A stretch of 42,394 bases of DNA from Gammaproteobacteria bacterium. GTDB lineage: Bacteria; Pseudomonadota; Gammaproteobacteria; Thiohalospirales; Thiohalospiraceae. Below are positions 26,139 to 34,625 of the stretch, piece by piece. Numbering within the stretch: the first letter of the stretch is position 1; every line of letters starts with the position of its first letter. The notes under the pieces are model-generated. The model did not search any database, was not told the DNA's origin, and saw only the letters and a list, made by a program, of their open reading frames with translations. A program made the position numbers and the translations under genes. The DNA is taken from positions 1 to 42,394 of the forward strand of contig WFXP01000057.1 in the NCBI GenBank assembly GCA_015490535.1. Reading direction: 5' to 3'.

Positions 26139-26334
26139 GGGCTCTTTCAAGGTAATAAATCAGGATTCAGTTGGCCTGTCAGCATTCAGGGCAAGGCGCC
26201 CCTCGCAGGGAATGGCCGTCGCCCTTTGCAAGAGGGGCAACGCGGCCATGGACGCTGACAGACCAACCTTTCTTCGGGCGTCCCTGGGGTGTTTCGCCGC
26301 GCTGAATCATAATTTATTACCTTGAAAGAGTACT
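26139..26334. repeat. Family B-ended palindromic element, copy B2 (short interior)
   Basis: This 196-bp element has ends GGGCTCTTTCAAGGTAATAA on the left and the inverse of AGTACTCTTTCAAGGTAATA on the right. TCAGGATTCAG is followed inside by its approximate inverse CTGAATCATAA. The interior is unlike B1 and carries the common core GGGCAAGGCG (26189) and GGCAACGCGG (26237). It forms part of the non-coding block upstream of the polysaccharide locus. Confidence 0.75.
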
Positions 26335-26335
26335 G

Positions 26336-27460
26336 GTACTCTTTCCCGACTGTAGATACTCGCTGAAAATCAACTGCCACCAAGCGGAAACACCGAAGGG
26401 GCCACCGGTCGGTTCCAAAACAGCTCGTAACTACCCACCAACCCACTGAGATCTGCCGTTCCATGTAGAAGGAACGTCACATGCCCGGCAACAAGTCCCA
26501 AGTTATTCCCATGAGCCGGCGAATTCCAAAGGATTTGCGAGCAATCATCCAAATTTTCCCGCTGAGCAGCTAAAGTTATTTTATGCGTGGTCTCCCGCTT
26601 GGCTGCAAACAGGTTTTTTGCGCGCGATTCCCTTACCGCGACAGGAGCCACTTGCCCTGTTTTCCCTATCTGCCCGCACAAAAATCTGGAGACAGACCTT
26701 TTGTGGCTACTAAATCTTTATAGTGTCAATCCAGCAACAATATACGTCATATTCAGCCGTCGCGCGCCGGTCTGCTGAAAGGCGGCAAAGCGCCGCTGGA
26801 GCCCCCTTCCCGGCAGGTTTTTGCCAATGCCGCCAGCAGACCGGCACACGACGGGCCTCTCTCCCGAAAAACAGACTGTCGGGGGTCAGGAACGGGCTTC
26901 CCGGCGCCCCGGCCTTTTGCCAATGGAGCGCAACCATCACCCGCAAGCCGCGCCCCGTTCCAACCCGCTCCTGAAACCCTGAATACGTTAGTATATTGTT
27001 GCCGGGTTAACAATAACCCATGATTTCCAGCACTTGGATCCTCCAATCCGGCGAGAAATCCGCCACACCCCGGTCCCTCTCAAAACTCCCCATCATTGAC
27101 CAGGGCCAACCAGATACCGGCCTTATCCGCGGCCCAGGTTCCTGCCACCCGCATCATCCAAGTGATATTGCATGGAAGCATGGCAAAAACCATTCCTACT
27201 ACACGCCGGACAGGCGTTCTCTTAACGGACTGGTTGGCAATCTTTAATGATACTGCAGCTTGCAACAAAATACTAACAATATGGACAAGCCATTCGACGC
27301 CGTGTTGTTGTAAACTCACCTGCAAGCAGGATTTTGGTTACCCCTCAACCAAGCATACCACCCTGTGCAGTTGCATCTACGCCAACATATGGCGCCAATT
27401 CAACATCCCCTGCGGGCAAATCCCTCTAACCTGCTTGAAAAGCAATCAATGAAAGAGTAC
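26336..27460. other. Gene-poor segment bracketed by GTACTCTTTC inverted ends
   Basis: This segment of about 1.1 kb starts with GTACTCTTTC directly after element B2 and ends with its exact inverse GAAAGAGTAC, so it has the same 10-bp end as family B. It contains copy C2 at 26726-27010. The remaining sequence has several short open frames on both strands, but none resembles a protein family or has a convincing start. It may be a degraded element or eroded former genes. With the flanking repeats it fills the gap of about 1.5 kb between the polysaccharide locus and gspN. Confidence 0.45.
26726..27010. repeat. Family C palindromic element, copy C2
   Basis: This 285-bp copy has left end TCAATCCAGCAACAATATAC (degenerate) and right end the inverse of TTAACCCGGCAACAATATAC, both continuing to an ATTCAG-like block. 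The ends match C1 at 10736-11016. The interior differs from C1 but is again a large hairpin, with CCGGTCTGCTGAAAGGCGGC pairing with GCCGCCAGCAGACCGG. No gene is present. Confidence 0.75.
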
Positions 27461-27462
27461 TA

Positions 27463-27476
27463 GTACTCCTTCAAGG
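27463..27476 (+). repeat. Solitary family B end next to gspN
   Basis: GTACTCCTTCAAGG abuts the right end of the preceding segment, forming AGTACTAGTACT across the junction, and lies 12 bases from the gspN stop codon. No matching right end is seen close by. It is probably the remnant of a family B element that was largely lost. Confidence 0.55.
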
Positions 27477-27488
27477 CGGTGCTTTCGG

Positions 27489-28268
27489 CTACTCACCGCG
27501 ACGAAACAGCCCGTTCAGGGGAAGGCGGCCGCTGAAGCTTAAACGATAACCACCCGACTCCGCGGGAGTGCCCAGCATGGCCATCCTGGTTGCCAGCTCT
27601 CCCTTGCCGTCGCGGGGGGTGAAGAGCCCTTCAAAGCTGTATTTCCCGTCGGGATGAAGGCTCAACTTTCCTTCCGCCTGCAGGGGGCCGCCGCTGTCCC
27701 GCAGCGTGCCGGTGATTCCGTTGTCATCGCTCTGCAGCTGCAGTGTGAACCCCCCCAGCTCCAGGGGCGAGCCGAAGATCAATACGGCATCGCTCCACGA
27801 GACCTTCCCGCCGAGCCCCCGCAGGACGCCCTCTGCAGCGGAGAGCTCCAGCTCCTCCAGACGCAGCTCTCCCTCCAGCGCCGGTACCCGGTACGGCGTC
27901 AGCTGCTGTACCCTGGCCACGGGAAGCCGCCCCTGCAGCCGTTTCAGATAGAGCTCCCCACCCAGCGTACGCCCCAGATCCCCATCCAGGCGCAGCGCGT
28001 CATCCCGGATCTGCAGGGCCACTTCGGTCCGGCCCAGGAGCAGCGGCCAGAGATGGATCTGCCACCCCACGTTCCGCAGGGTTATCCCCTGGACCCGAAC
28101 CAGTTCGGCGCTACCCGACCAGAGCGTTCCGTCCACTCCGGCGAGGGAGATCCCCTCGGTCCGCTCCTGCACCATGCGGTAGGCATGCCCGGCCGGGAAG
28201 GTGATCACCAGAAACAGGAGCCAGGAGACCACCCCCAGCAGCAGGAGGCGCAGCCACCGCCTCTTCAT
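27489..28268 (-). CDS. gspN: Type II secretion system protein N
   Basis: The 259-residue protein has one N-terminal membrane anchor (LRLLLLGVVSWLLFLVITFP), then a periplasmic beta-rich region with LAGVDGTLWSGSAELVRVQG and VGWQIHLWPLLLGRTEVALQ, which is characteristic of GspN. GspN is an inner-membrane component present in only some type II secretion systems, where it may link to the secretin assembly. It is the last gene of the operon and overlaps gspM by four bases. A solitary family B repeat end lies 12 bases after the stop. Confidence 0.86.
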   Translation of the reverse strand: MKRRWLRLLLLGVVSWLLFLVITFPAGHAYRMVQERTEGISLAGVDGTLWSGSAELVRVQGITLRNVGWQIHLWPLLLGRTEVALQIRDDALRLDGDLGRTLGGELYLKRLQGRLPVARVQQLTPYRVPALEGELRLEELELSAAEGVLRGLGGKVSWSDAVLIFGSPLELGGFTLQLQSDDNGITGTLRDSGGPLQAEGKLSLHPDGKYSFEGLFTPRDGKGELATRMAMLGTPAESGGYRLSFSGRLPLNGLFRRGE

Positions 28269-28768
28269 GCCCCGCCCCCGGACAGGCGCAGCCGAGCGTT
28301 TACCACTCCGGGAGAGTCCGCGCGCTCAATGGTAGCTTTCACCACACTTACTCCGTTATCCCTCTCCAGCCGCTCCAGCCATCCCACCAGTTTGTCGAAG
28401 CCGGCACCCTCCAGCCAGATGCGCACCTGTTTGCCATCCGGCTCCACCCGTTTCACCACCCCCCCCAGCGCCGCCTTGCGGGCCGACTGATCCACCAGAG
28501 AGAGCAGGGACTGTCCACCCTGCATCCTGTTCCCGGCCCCGCTGCCGCGCAGCCGCCGGGCCTCGCTGGCGGCGCCGTTCATCCAGCGCAGCAGGGCGCG
28601 CTGCTGGGCCACCTCCTGACGCATCTCGGCCCGGGAGCTCATCAGCGGCTGCCACAGGAAAAAATAGAGGGTTGCCACCAGCAGCACCGCGGCACCCGCC
28701 AGCAACGCCACTCTCTCGCGCGGCTGCAGTCCCTCCCAGTACTCGTTCAGCTGCTGCCAAGCCTTCAT
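28265..28768 (-). CDS. gspM: Type II secretion system protein M
   Basis: The 167-residue protein has a short cytoplasmic N-terminus, a transmembrane helix at about residues 18-42 (VALLAGAAVLLVATLYFFLW) and a periplasmic ferredoxin-like domain (VVKRVEPDGKQVRIWLEGAG followed by FDKLVGWLERLERDNGVSV). This is the standard GspM layout and length. GspM partners GspL in the inner-membrane assembly platform. It overlaps gspL and gspN by four bases at each side, so all three are translationally coupled. Confidence 0.88.
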   Translation of the reverse strand: MKAWQQLNEYWEGLQPRERVALLAGAAVLLVATLYFFLWQPLMSSRAEMRQEVAQQRALLRWMNGAASEARRLRGSGAGNRMQGGQSLLSLVDQSARKAALGGVVKRVEPDGKQVRIWLEGAGFDKLVGWLERLERDNGVSVVKATIERADSPGVVNARLRLSGGGA

Positions 28769-29979
28769 GTTCCCGCCACCACCCTGATGCGCGCCTCCAC
28801 GTGCCCGTCGCGGGACGAAGCGGAGAGTACCTCCGTCCGCAGCCGCGGGAGCTGCTTGAGCTTCTGCTCCAGACCATCCAGCTGCTGCAGATCCTTGAGG
28901 CGCAAATCCAGAACCAGGGCTCCCTCCTTGAACCCGATCCCCTGCAGGGCGGTGTCCCCCACACCTGCCACCACCGGCCCCGCATCGGCCAGGAGGGTGA
29001 GAAAACCGCCTCCGCCTCCCTGTCCACGCAGCTTCTTCAGGGCGCGCTCCGCCTGCAGGCGCGGATTGACGAGACGCTTGATCTCCGGGAAGCCGGCGCG
29101 GAAGCTGCCCTCAACCTGCTCCGCCAGATGCTGCTTCTCGGCGGCCAGGAGCCGGTACTCCACGCCCGCCGCCACCGCCTGCACCAGCAGCAGCGCCAGG
29201 GCCAGGGCCGCCGCGGGCCGCCACGGGCGCCACAGCTTGCCCAGCCGCTCCCGCTGGCTGTAACGCCCCTGCAGCAGGTTGATGGATGTGTCGCCACTGC
29301 TCCGGTGGCCGGAGGCAAACAGGGAGAGCACGCCATCCTCGCAGGTGGTGATGTGCCACTCCAGGTCGGGGAGCGGGGGAGCGGTCCGGGCGCCCTCCCG
29401 GCGGCACTCCATCAGCCGCAGCCGCTGCGGACGCTGCTCCCCGGCCGCAGCCAGCGCCTGCTCCAGCAGGATGGCCAAGTTGCCGGTATCGCAACAGAAC
29501 CCCTCCTGTTCACCGCTGCGGATCCAGGAGAGCCGCTCCCCTGCCACCACCGACCACTCTCCTTCGGCGCGGGGCAGGGTGAGCAGATCCGGAATCATGA
29601 TCCGAGTCTGGATGCCGGCCGCGGAGAGACGGTCCAGCCAGGCCTGCATCTGCTCGCGGGATACCGCCGCCACCGCCACCTCGCCGTTGCGGTAGCTGCC
29701 CAGGGCGAAGTGGAGCCGTTCCACATCCTCCACCAGCAGATCCTCCAGCAGATAGGGCACCGCCTGCAGCTGGCGCTGGCGATTGGAGGTGGGGACGGAG
29801 ACGGTGGTCAGCAACATCCGCTCGGCGGGAACCAGCACAATCACCTGGCAGCCGTGCGCCTGGGTGGCGATCTCCCGCAGCGTGGCGCCCTGTACCCGGC
29901 GGGCGGCGCGCTGCCCCTCCTTCACCAGCAGGCAGTCCGGCCGCGCATCCTCCGTCAGATGGATGTAGAGTCTGTCCAT
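28765..29979 (-). CDS. gspL: Type II secretion system protein L
   Basis: The 404-residue protein has a cytoplasmic actin-like domain (residues about 1-240, with VIVLVPAERMLLTTVSVPTS and LQAVPYLLEDLLVEDVERLH), a transmembrane helix (AAALALALLLVQAVAAGVEY, near 255-275) and a periplasmic domain that pairs with GspM. GspL anchors the GspE ATPase to the membrane platform. The gene starts five bases after the gspK stop, and its own stop overlaps the gspM start. Confidence 0.9.
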   Translation of the reverse strand: MDRLYIHLTEDARPDCLLVKEGQRAARRVQGATLREIATQAHGCQVIVLVPAERMLLTTVSVPTSNRQRQLQAVPYLLEDLLVEDVERLHFALGSYRNGEVAVAAVSREQMQAWLDRLSAAGIQTRIMIPDLLTLPRAEGEWSVVAGERLSWIRSGEQEGFCCDTGNLAILLEQALAAAGEQRPQRLRLMECRREGARTAPPLPDLEWHITTCEDGVLSLFASGHRSSGDTSINLLQGRYSQRERLGKLWRPWRPAAALALALLLVQAVAAGVEYRLLAAEKQHLAEQVEGSFRAGFPEIKRLVNPRLQAERALKKLRGQGGGGGFLTLLADAGPVVAGVGDTALQGIGFKEGALVLDLRLKDLQQLDGLEQKLKQLPRLRTEVLSASSRDGHVEARIRVVAGT

Positions 29980-29984
29980 TCGCT

Positions 29985-30971
29985 TCAGTAGTCCCCCTGG
30001 ATGCGCATCAGCACCCGGGCGCGGTGCGCCTTTTCGCTCCCGGAGCGGGTGCGCCGGATGAGGGAGCGCAGAACCACCTCCCCCTTGTCAAACCGGGCAA
30101 ACATGGTGGCCAGGAAGTAGTCGCTTGCAACTCCGCAATTTTCATTCATGTATTGTTCGAAATCGGCATGCTCCTGCCTGAGCTCCCTGAATCCGGGCAG
30201 CTCGAGCACCTCGCGGATCTTATCAAACCCCCTGTTGTTCTGCTTCTCCAGCTGCTCGCGCGCAGCCAGCAGCTCGGATACCTCCTCCCCGGAGAGATAC
30301 TCCAGGGAGGCCAGCACCTCCCTGCTGGCGGTATTCAGGTTGATCTTGGTCCGTTCCGCGCCCGGCAGCACCGCCACATGGTCCGCCAGTTTGCGATACT
30401 CCTCGCGGGACATGATCAGCAGCAGCTCACCGGGGCTCGCCAGCGGCATGTTGCCGGTACGGTAGGGGGGATCGAGGCGGGTGTACTCCCCATCCTCCGC
30501 CCCGTCCACCCCGTGCGGGGTGCTGTCCGCGTCCATCCAGTCAGCTATCCGGTCCGCCAGCGCCGCCGGCAGCTCCAGCTGTGTCAGCAGCCGGCGCAGC
30601 TGATCCAGCTGCGCGGGCACGATGGCTCCGTCCCTGTCCACCAGGTTGTTGAGATTGAAACGGCCCTGCAGATCGGTGATCTGCACCCCGATCAGGTCCT
30701 CCTCGGCGCCGCCGGGCGCCGGGTATTGTCGCGGCTGGTTCCACTCCTCCGCCCTGTGGTCGGTCCCGTTCCTCTCGGCGTCGTTGCGCAGCAGCTGCAG
30801 CGCCGCGCTCTCCATTCCCAGGGCAAACTGGAGCGCCTGGGCGCGATCCAGAACATTCTCGGTGCGCCGGATATCCAGCTGCTGCTCGGAGAGCATGGCG
30901 ACCGCCGTCACCGCCACCAGGGCGGTGACCAGCACCGCAGTGATCAGCGCAATACCCCGCTGGCGGTTCAC
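29985..30971 (-). CDS. gspK: Type II secretion minor pseudopilin K
   Basis: The 328-residue protein begins at a GTG that overlaps the gspJ stop (GTGA). It starts MNRQRGIALITAVLVTALVA, the pseudopilin prepilin-peptidase site (RG followed by a hydrophobic helix) without the usual Glu5, as expected for GspK. The body has LIGVQITDLQGRFNLNNLVD and the large alpha-domain with AERTKINLNTASREVLASLE. GspK caps the pseudopilus tip with GspI and GspJ. A longer frame to 31019 adds 16 residues that do not fit a prepilin leader and was rejected. Confidence 0.9.
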   Translation of the reverse strand: MNRQRGIALITAVLVTALVAVTAVAMLSEQQLDIRRTENVLDRAQALQFALGMESAALQLLRNDAERNGTDHRAEEWNQPRQYPAPGGAEEDLIGVQITDLQGRFNLNNLVDRDGAIVPAQLDQLRRLLTQLELPAALADRIADWMDADSTPHGVDGAEDGEYTRLDPPYRTGNMPLASPGELLLIMSREEYRKLADHVAVLPGAERTKINLNTASREVLASLEYLSGEEVSELLAAREQLEKQNNRGFDKIREVLELPGFRELRQEHADFEQYMNENCGVASDYFLATMFARFDKGEVVLRSLIRRTRSGSEKAHRARVLMRIQGDY

Positions 30972-31591
30972 TGCGTCACCGTGTCGGGCAGGCGGAACAG
31001 GCGCTTGATCCGGCCCCACTGGGGCAGCTCCAGGGTAACCTCGACAGCCACCGGCAGCGAAGGGAGGGTGTCGCGGTCACCGCCTGGAAGGGGCCACTCT
31101 CCGCTCCATTCACGCCGTGCATCCAGAAAGCGCAGCTCGAACCGGGTTACATCATCCAGCAGCGGCTGGCTGCGGGTGGGACGCTCGTCGGTGCGATCCA
31201 GCATCTGCCAGCTGTGCCGGATCAACTCTCCCTCCTCCAGGGAGTACGCCACCCGCTGCAGGGTGCTGCGGCGCTGCCCGGCCGGATTGCCCCACCCTCC
31301 CCGGGTGAACTCCAGCAGATAGCCCTGTTGCGGGGTGTACAGCGCTGGCAGCCTGTCTCCGTAGGTGCTGCGCACCGGACGATCCACCACCTGCTCCAAG
31401 TCCCGGGCCATGAACAGCATGGCCAGCTGCAGCTCGGCCAGCCGGGCGGTGCGTTCGGCGCTCAGCTCCCGGTTGAGCAGCGCGGAGCGCAGGCTCCCGT
31501 ATGCCAGGGCGGACAGCAGCGCGAAGATGGCCAGGGCTATCAGCAGCTCCAGCAGGGTAAACCCGCCGCTGCCCGCACGCATGCCTCTCAT
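30968..31591 (-). CDS. gspJ: Type II secretion minor pseudopilin J
   Basis: The 207-residue pseudopilin has leader MRGMRAGSGG followed by FTLLELLIALAIFALLSALA: prepilin-peptidase site after GG and Glu at mature position 5. The globular part has LQLAMLFMARDLEQVVDRPV and LLEFTRGGWGNPAGQRRSTL, typical of GspJ. It forms the pseudopilus tip with GspI and GspK. The ATG at 31591 overlaps the gspI stop (ATGA); a much longer frame to 32035 is spurious because it runs through gspI and gspH. The stop overlaps the gspK GTG. Confidence 0.92.
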   Translation of the reverse strand: MRGMRAGSGGFTLLELLIALAIFALLSALAYGSLRSALLNRELSAERTARLAELQLAMLFMARDLEQVVDRPVRSTYGDRLPALYTPQQGYLLEFTRGGWGNPAGQRRSTLQRVAYSLEEGELIRHSWQMLDRTDERPTRSQPLLDDVTRFELRFLDARREWSGEWPLPGGDRDTLPSLPVAVEVTLELPQWGRIKRLFRLPDTVTQ

Positions 31592-31977
31592 CGCTGGGGT
31601 CTGCCCAGCAGGGCAATCAGGGTCGCCACCGGCGACGCTCCGGCGTCCGGCTCGGCGAACACCTGGATGCGCACCTGCCGGTTGTCGGGCAGATCCTTGA
31701 GCGCGCTCACCTCCTGCACCCAGTACCACTCCCGGCCCGCCAGCATGCTGCTTCCCTTGGTGGTATCCGGCTTGGGCCATACATTGAGTACCCGCAGCTC
31801 GGCGATCCGGTTCTCCGCCACCCAGGTGGCCAGGGTTCTTTCCTGCAGGTAGGAGGCGTTGTCCAGGTAGCTGCTCACCCCTCTGCCGAGCGCCGCCAGG
31901 GAGATGGCCAGCACCGCCAGGGCCACCATCACCTCCAGCAGGGTGAATCCCCTCAGCGCCCTCTGTCCGCCAGCCAT
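31588..31977 (-). CDS. gspI: Type II secretion minor pseudopilin I
   Basis: The 129-residue pseudopilin has leader MAGGQRALRG followed by FTLLEVMVALAVLAISLAAL with Glu at mature position 5. The motif TLATWVAENRIAELRV is characteristic of GspI, and the short C-terminal beta part has WYWVQEVSALKDLPDNRQVR. It nucleates the pseudopilus tip with GspJ and GspK. The gene overlaps gspH by 25 bases and gspJ by four. Confidence 0.92.
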   Translation of the reverse strand: MAGGQRALRGFTLLEVMVALAVLAISLAALGRGVSSYLDNASYLQERTLATWVAENRIAELRVLNVWPKPDTTKGSSMLAGREWYWVQEVSALKDLPDNRQVRIQVFAEPDAGASPVATLIALLGRPQR

Positions 31978-32507
31978 TGGGCAAAATCCCGATCCCTGCT
32001 GCTGCGCGCCTCCAGCCCCCCCCAGGGGTCGCCAAGCAGCACCCAGTCGGTCTCCTCTCCCACCTTCACCCGCAACTCGAACGGCGTAACTTCACCGCTG
32101 GAGAGGAAGAACAGCATCACGCCCTCCTCCCCTTCCTCCGGCGTCCCCTCCATATCCTCCATCTCCATGCGCAGCCCGTCGGGCAGGATACGCTCGCGGA
32201 AGACGAGGTCTCCCTCCACCGGTTGCCACTGCTCCCCCTCTAGGCGCAGGAACTGATAGCGGTCGGGAAGCACGCGCAGCGCCAGCTGCCGGTTATTCAG
32301 GATCCCCTCCTGGCGGTAGAGTCTGATGAGGGCGGCCAGCCGCTGAACCTCCTGCTCGGCCCGCCGCTCCAGCCCTCCCCCGTCGAAGGAGATGGACGCG
32401 AAGCCCAGTATGATGCCGATGATCACCAGCACCACCAACAGCTCAATCAGGGTGAAACCGGCGTCGCGGCCGCGGCCTCCCGGACCGCGCGCGGGATGGC
32501 CTCTCAC
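31953..32507 (-). CDS. gspH: Type II secretion minor pseudopilin H
   Basis: The 184-residue pseudopilin has leader MRGHPARGPGGRGRDAG followed by FTLIELLVVLVIIGIILGFA with Glu at mature position 5. RAEQEVQRLAALIRLYRQEG and NNRQLALRVLPDRYQFLRLE follow, the usual GspH/FimT-like layout. It sits between the major pseudopilin and the tip complex. The leader is a little longer than usual. It overlaps gspG by four bases and gspI by 25. Confidence 0.9.
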   Translation of the reverse strand: MRGHPARGPGGRGRDAGFTLIELLVVLVIIGIILGFASISFDGGGLERRAEQEVQRLAALIRLYRQEGILNNRQLALRVLPDRYQFLRLEGEQWQPVEGDLVFRERILPDGLRMEMEDMEGTPEEGEEGVMLFFLSSGEVTPFELRVKVGEETDWVLLGDPWGGLEARSSRDRDFAQWLADRGR

Positions 32508-32953
32508 TCCAGATTCCAGTTCCCGATATCGGCGGCCAGATCACTGCCCCCCAGCTGGCCATCCGCCCCCAGGGAGTATATGTCTATGGCTCCGTGCTCG
32601 CCGGGATTGAGATACTGGTAGGGATTGCCCCAGGGATCCACCGGCAGGCGATCAATGTAGCCGCCCTGCTTCCAGTTGCGCGGCTCCGGCTCCCCCGAGG
32701 GGGGCTGGACCAGCGCCTCCAGCCCCTGTTCGGTGCTGGGGTAGAAGTGGTTATCCAGCTTGTACAGGTTGAGCGCCGCCTCCAGCACCCGGATGTCCTG
32801 GCGCGCCTTGGTGATGCGCGCCGTATCGGGCCGGTCCATGATGCGCGGCACCACCACCGCGGCCAGGATCCCGAGGATCACCACCACAACCATCACCTCA
32901 ATCAGGGTAAAACCCCGCACGCCACGAAAACGCCTGAATCTATCGATGTTCAT
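32504..32953 (-). CDS. gspG: Type II secretion major pseudopilin G
   Basis: The 149-residue protein has the prepilin leader ending RG before FTLIEVMVVVVILGILAAVV, then RQDIRVLEAALNLYKLDNHF, YPSTEQGLEALVQPP and PVDPWGNPYQYLNPGEHGAI, with the C-terminal calcium-binding-type loop LGADGQLGGSDLAADIGNWN. It is a textbook GspG, the main subunit of the pseudopilus. The gene starts 44 bases after the gspF stop, the largest gap in this half of the operon, and may be expressed more strongly, although no promoter or special ribosome site was recognised. Confidence 0.95.
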   Translation of the reverse strand: MNIDRFRRFRGVRGFTLIEVMVVVVILGILAAVVVPRIMDRPDTARITKARQDIRVLEAALNLYKLDNHFYPSTEQGLEALVQPPSGEPEPRNWKQGGYIDRLPVDPWGNPYQYLNPGEHGAIDIYSLGADGQLGGSDLAADIGNWNLE

Positions 32954-32997
32954 CGCACCATTTTCTCACATATCTTGCGGGCTGTCGCTTGGACCAT

Positions 32998-34212
32998 TCA
33001 GCGCACCAGCTGGTTCATATCGAATATGGGCAGCAGAATGGCCAGCACGATCACCAGCACCACCACGCCCATCACCAGGATCAGAACCGGTTCGAGGATT
33101 CCCATCAGGGCGGATACCGCCGTCTCCAGCTCCCGCTCCTGGCTGGTGGCGGCGCGCTCCAGCATCTCGTCCAGATTGCCGCTGGCCTCGCCGCTGGCGA
33201 TCAGGTGTACCACCATGGGAGGGAAATAGCCGCTCTGCTGCAGCGCCCGGTTGATGGTGGATCCCTCCCGCACCCGGCGCGCCGCCTCGTCCACCGCCCT
33301 GCGCATGGGGAGGTTGGCCACCACCTCGGACGCGATGCGCATCCCCTCCAGCACCGGCACCCCGCTGGAGCCGAGGATGCTGAAGGTGCGGGCGAAACGG
33401 GCGGTGTTCAGCCCGCGCACCAGCCTCCCCACCAAAGGCAACCGCAGCAGCCAGGCGTGCCAGACGGCGCGAAATCCCTCCCTGCGCAACAGAAGCCTGA
33501 ATGTCACAACCGCCGCCAGCAGCAGGAGCACCAGGGATATGCCCCAGGCGCTCAGGAAATCACTCACCGCAATCAGCCCGCGGGTGAGCAGGGGCAGCTC
33601 CTGTCCTATGTTATCAAACACCCCCACCACCTGGGGAACCACGTAGGCCAGCAGCACCACCACTACCAGGATGGCCACGACGATCATCAGGACCGGGTAG
33701 ATGAGCGCCAGCCCCATCTTCTGGGAGAGGGCCTGGCGGCTTTCGGTGTAGTCCGCCAGCCGCCCCAGCACCGCCTCCAGATGGCCGGAATGCTCGCCGG
33801 CGGCCACCGTGGCACGGTAGAGATCGGGAAACACATGGGGGAACTCCGCCAGCGCATCGGCCAGGGTGTGCCCCTCCAGCACCTTGCCGCGGACTGCCAG
33901 GATGATGCGTTTCAGGCGCATCTTCTCGGACTGTTCGGCCGCGGTGGCCAGCGCGCTCTCCACCGGCATTCCGGACTGTACCAGGGTGGCCAGCTGGCGG
34001 GTGACCAGCGCCAGCTCGGTGGCGTTGATCCTGCGCCGCAGGGAGAACCCCCGCTTGAGCCGCGCCTCGCGCTGCTCCACCGCATCCACCACCAGCGGAG
34101 TCCACCCCTTGTCGCGCAGCTGCTGGCGGATCTGGCGCGCGGTGTCTCCCTCGATTATCCCCCTGCATTCACGCCCGCTGGCATCCAGGGCTTGATACTC
34201 GAAGGCTCCCAT
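32998..34212 (-). CDS. gspF: Type II secretion inner-membrane platform protein F
   Basis: The 404-residue protein has two repeated GspF cytoplasmic domains, each followed by membrane helices: VTRQLATLVQSGMPVESALA in the first repeat and FARTFSILGSSGVPVLEGMR in the second, with transmembrane segments near residues 170-195, 220-240 and 375-400. It is the core of the inner-membrane platform that contacts GspE. The ATG is preceded by GGGAGGGGAG, a strong ribosome site that lies directly against the edge of repeat B3. The gspE gene ends 420 bases upstream with repeat DNA between them. Confidence 0.93.
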   Translation of the reverse strand: MGAFEYQALDASGRECRGIIEGDTARQIRQQLRDKGWTPLVVDAVEQREARLKRGFSLRRRINATELALVTRQLATLVQSGMPVESALATAAEQSEKMRLKRIILAVRGKVLEGHTLADALAEFPHVFPDLYRATVAAGEHSGHLEAVLGRLADYTESRQALSQKMGLALIYPVLMIVVAILVVVVLLAYVVPQVVGVFDNIGQELPLLTRGLIAVSDFLSAWGISLVLLLLAAVVTFRLLLRREGFRAVWHAWLLRLPLVGRLVRGLNTARFARTFSILGSSGVPVLEGMRIASEVVANLPMRRAVDEAARRVREGSTINRALQQSGYFPPMVVHLIASGEASGNLDEMLERAATSQERELETAVSALMGILEPVLILVMGVVVLVIVLAILLPIFDMNQLVR

Positions 34213-34228
34213 CAGCGCTCCCCTCCCA

Positions 34229-34526
34229 GTACTCTTTCAAGGTGATAAGCCAGGACAGTCTTCCTCAAATCGTGTGGGTAAAATGGTAAATCATCCTTGA
34301 CAGGCGGAATGCACGCCGGAAGATGGTCGGCAGAAGGGGATTGGGGAGACTTTGGGATAGCCGAACCACTTGCGATTTGCGCATCTGGCGGATATCCGCC
34401 ACTCCCCGGCCCAAACCGCCCCAATCCCCTCCTGGTTACCGAGTATGTGGCGTGCATTCTGCCTGTCAAGGACGGAGCCGCTACGCGGTGATTTACCATT
34501 TTACCCACACGATTTGAGGAAGGCCC
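34229..34526 (+). repeat. Family B palindromic element, copy B3, between gspE and gspF
   Basis: The left end GTACTCTTTCAAGGTGATAA lies 17 bases upstream of the gspF ATG. The interior matches B1 closely in the same orientation, with the TCCTTGACAGGCGGAATGCA arm, the GTGGCGTGCATTCTGCC return arm and the extra CGGAGCCGCTACGCG segment near 34472. The right end after GATTTGAGGAAGG is not a recognisable B end and runs into a second core-like sequence at 34528-34625. A one-base length difference from B1 near 34410 breaks the frame that is open in B1, so the element is not protein-coding. Confidence 0.8.
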
Positions 34527-34527
34527 C

Positions 34528-34625
34528 ATCAGGAATCAGCGTCCCTGTGGTGTTGCGCGGCAAGGCGCAGCGCGCGGGCGATGGTTGCTCCCTTGTCAAG
34601 CACTGCAACGCCGCAGCGGGACACC
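34528..34625. repeat. Core-type palindromic repeat fragment after B3
   Basis: ATCAGGAATCAGCGTCC is followed by GGCAAGGCG (34559) and GCAACGCCGC (34605), with a GTGTCC/GGACAC-like outer pairing. The order of motifs matches the interior of B2 at 26139-26334 and of D at 39419-39588, while its ends are unclear. It ends just before the gspE stop codon at 34633. Confidence 0.5.

Noticed and set aside
26370-26681. Minus-strand open frame of 103 codons in the repeat block
   Set aside because: No recognisable family, no convincing ribosome site, and it lies in a gene-less block between repeats. It might be a remnant, but I cannot support a gene or pseudogene call.
27080-27325. Minus-strand open frame of 81 codons with hydrophobic stretches
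   Set aside because: Short, without clear start signals or family resemblance, and overlapping an equally open plus-strand frame.
32989-34245. Plus-strand open frame of 418 codons opposite gspF
   Set aside because: Its His/Gln-rich composition is typical of the antisense strand of a GC-rich gene; gspF on the other strand is certain.
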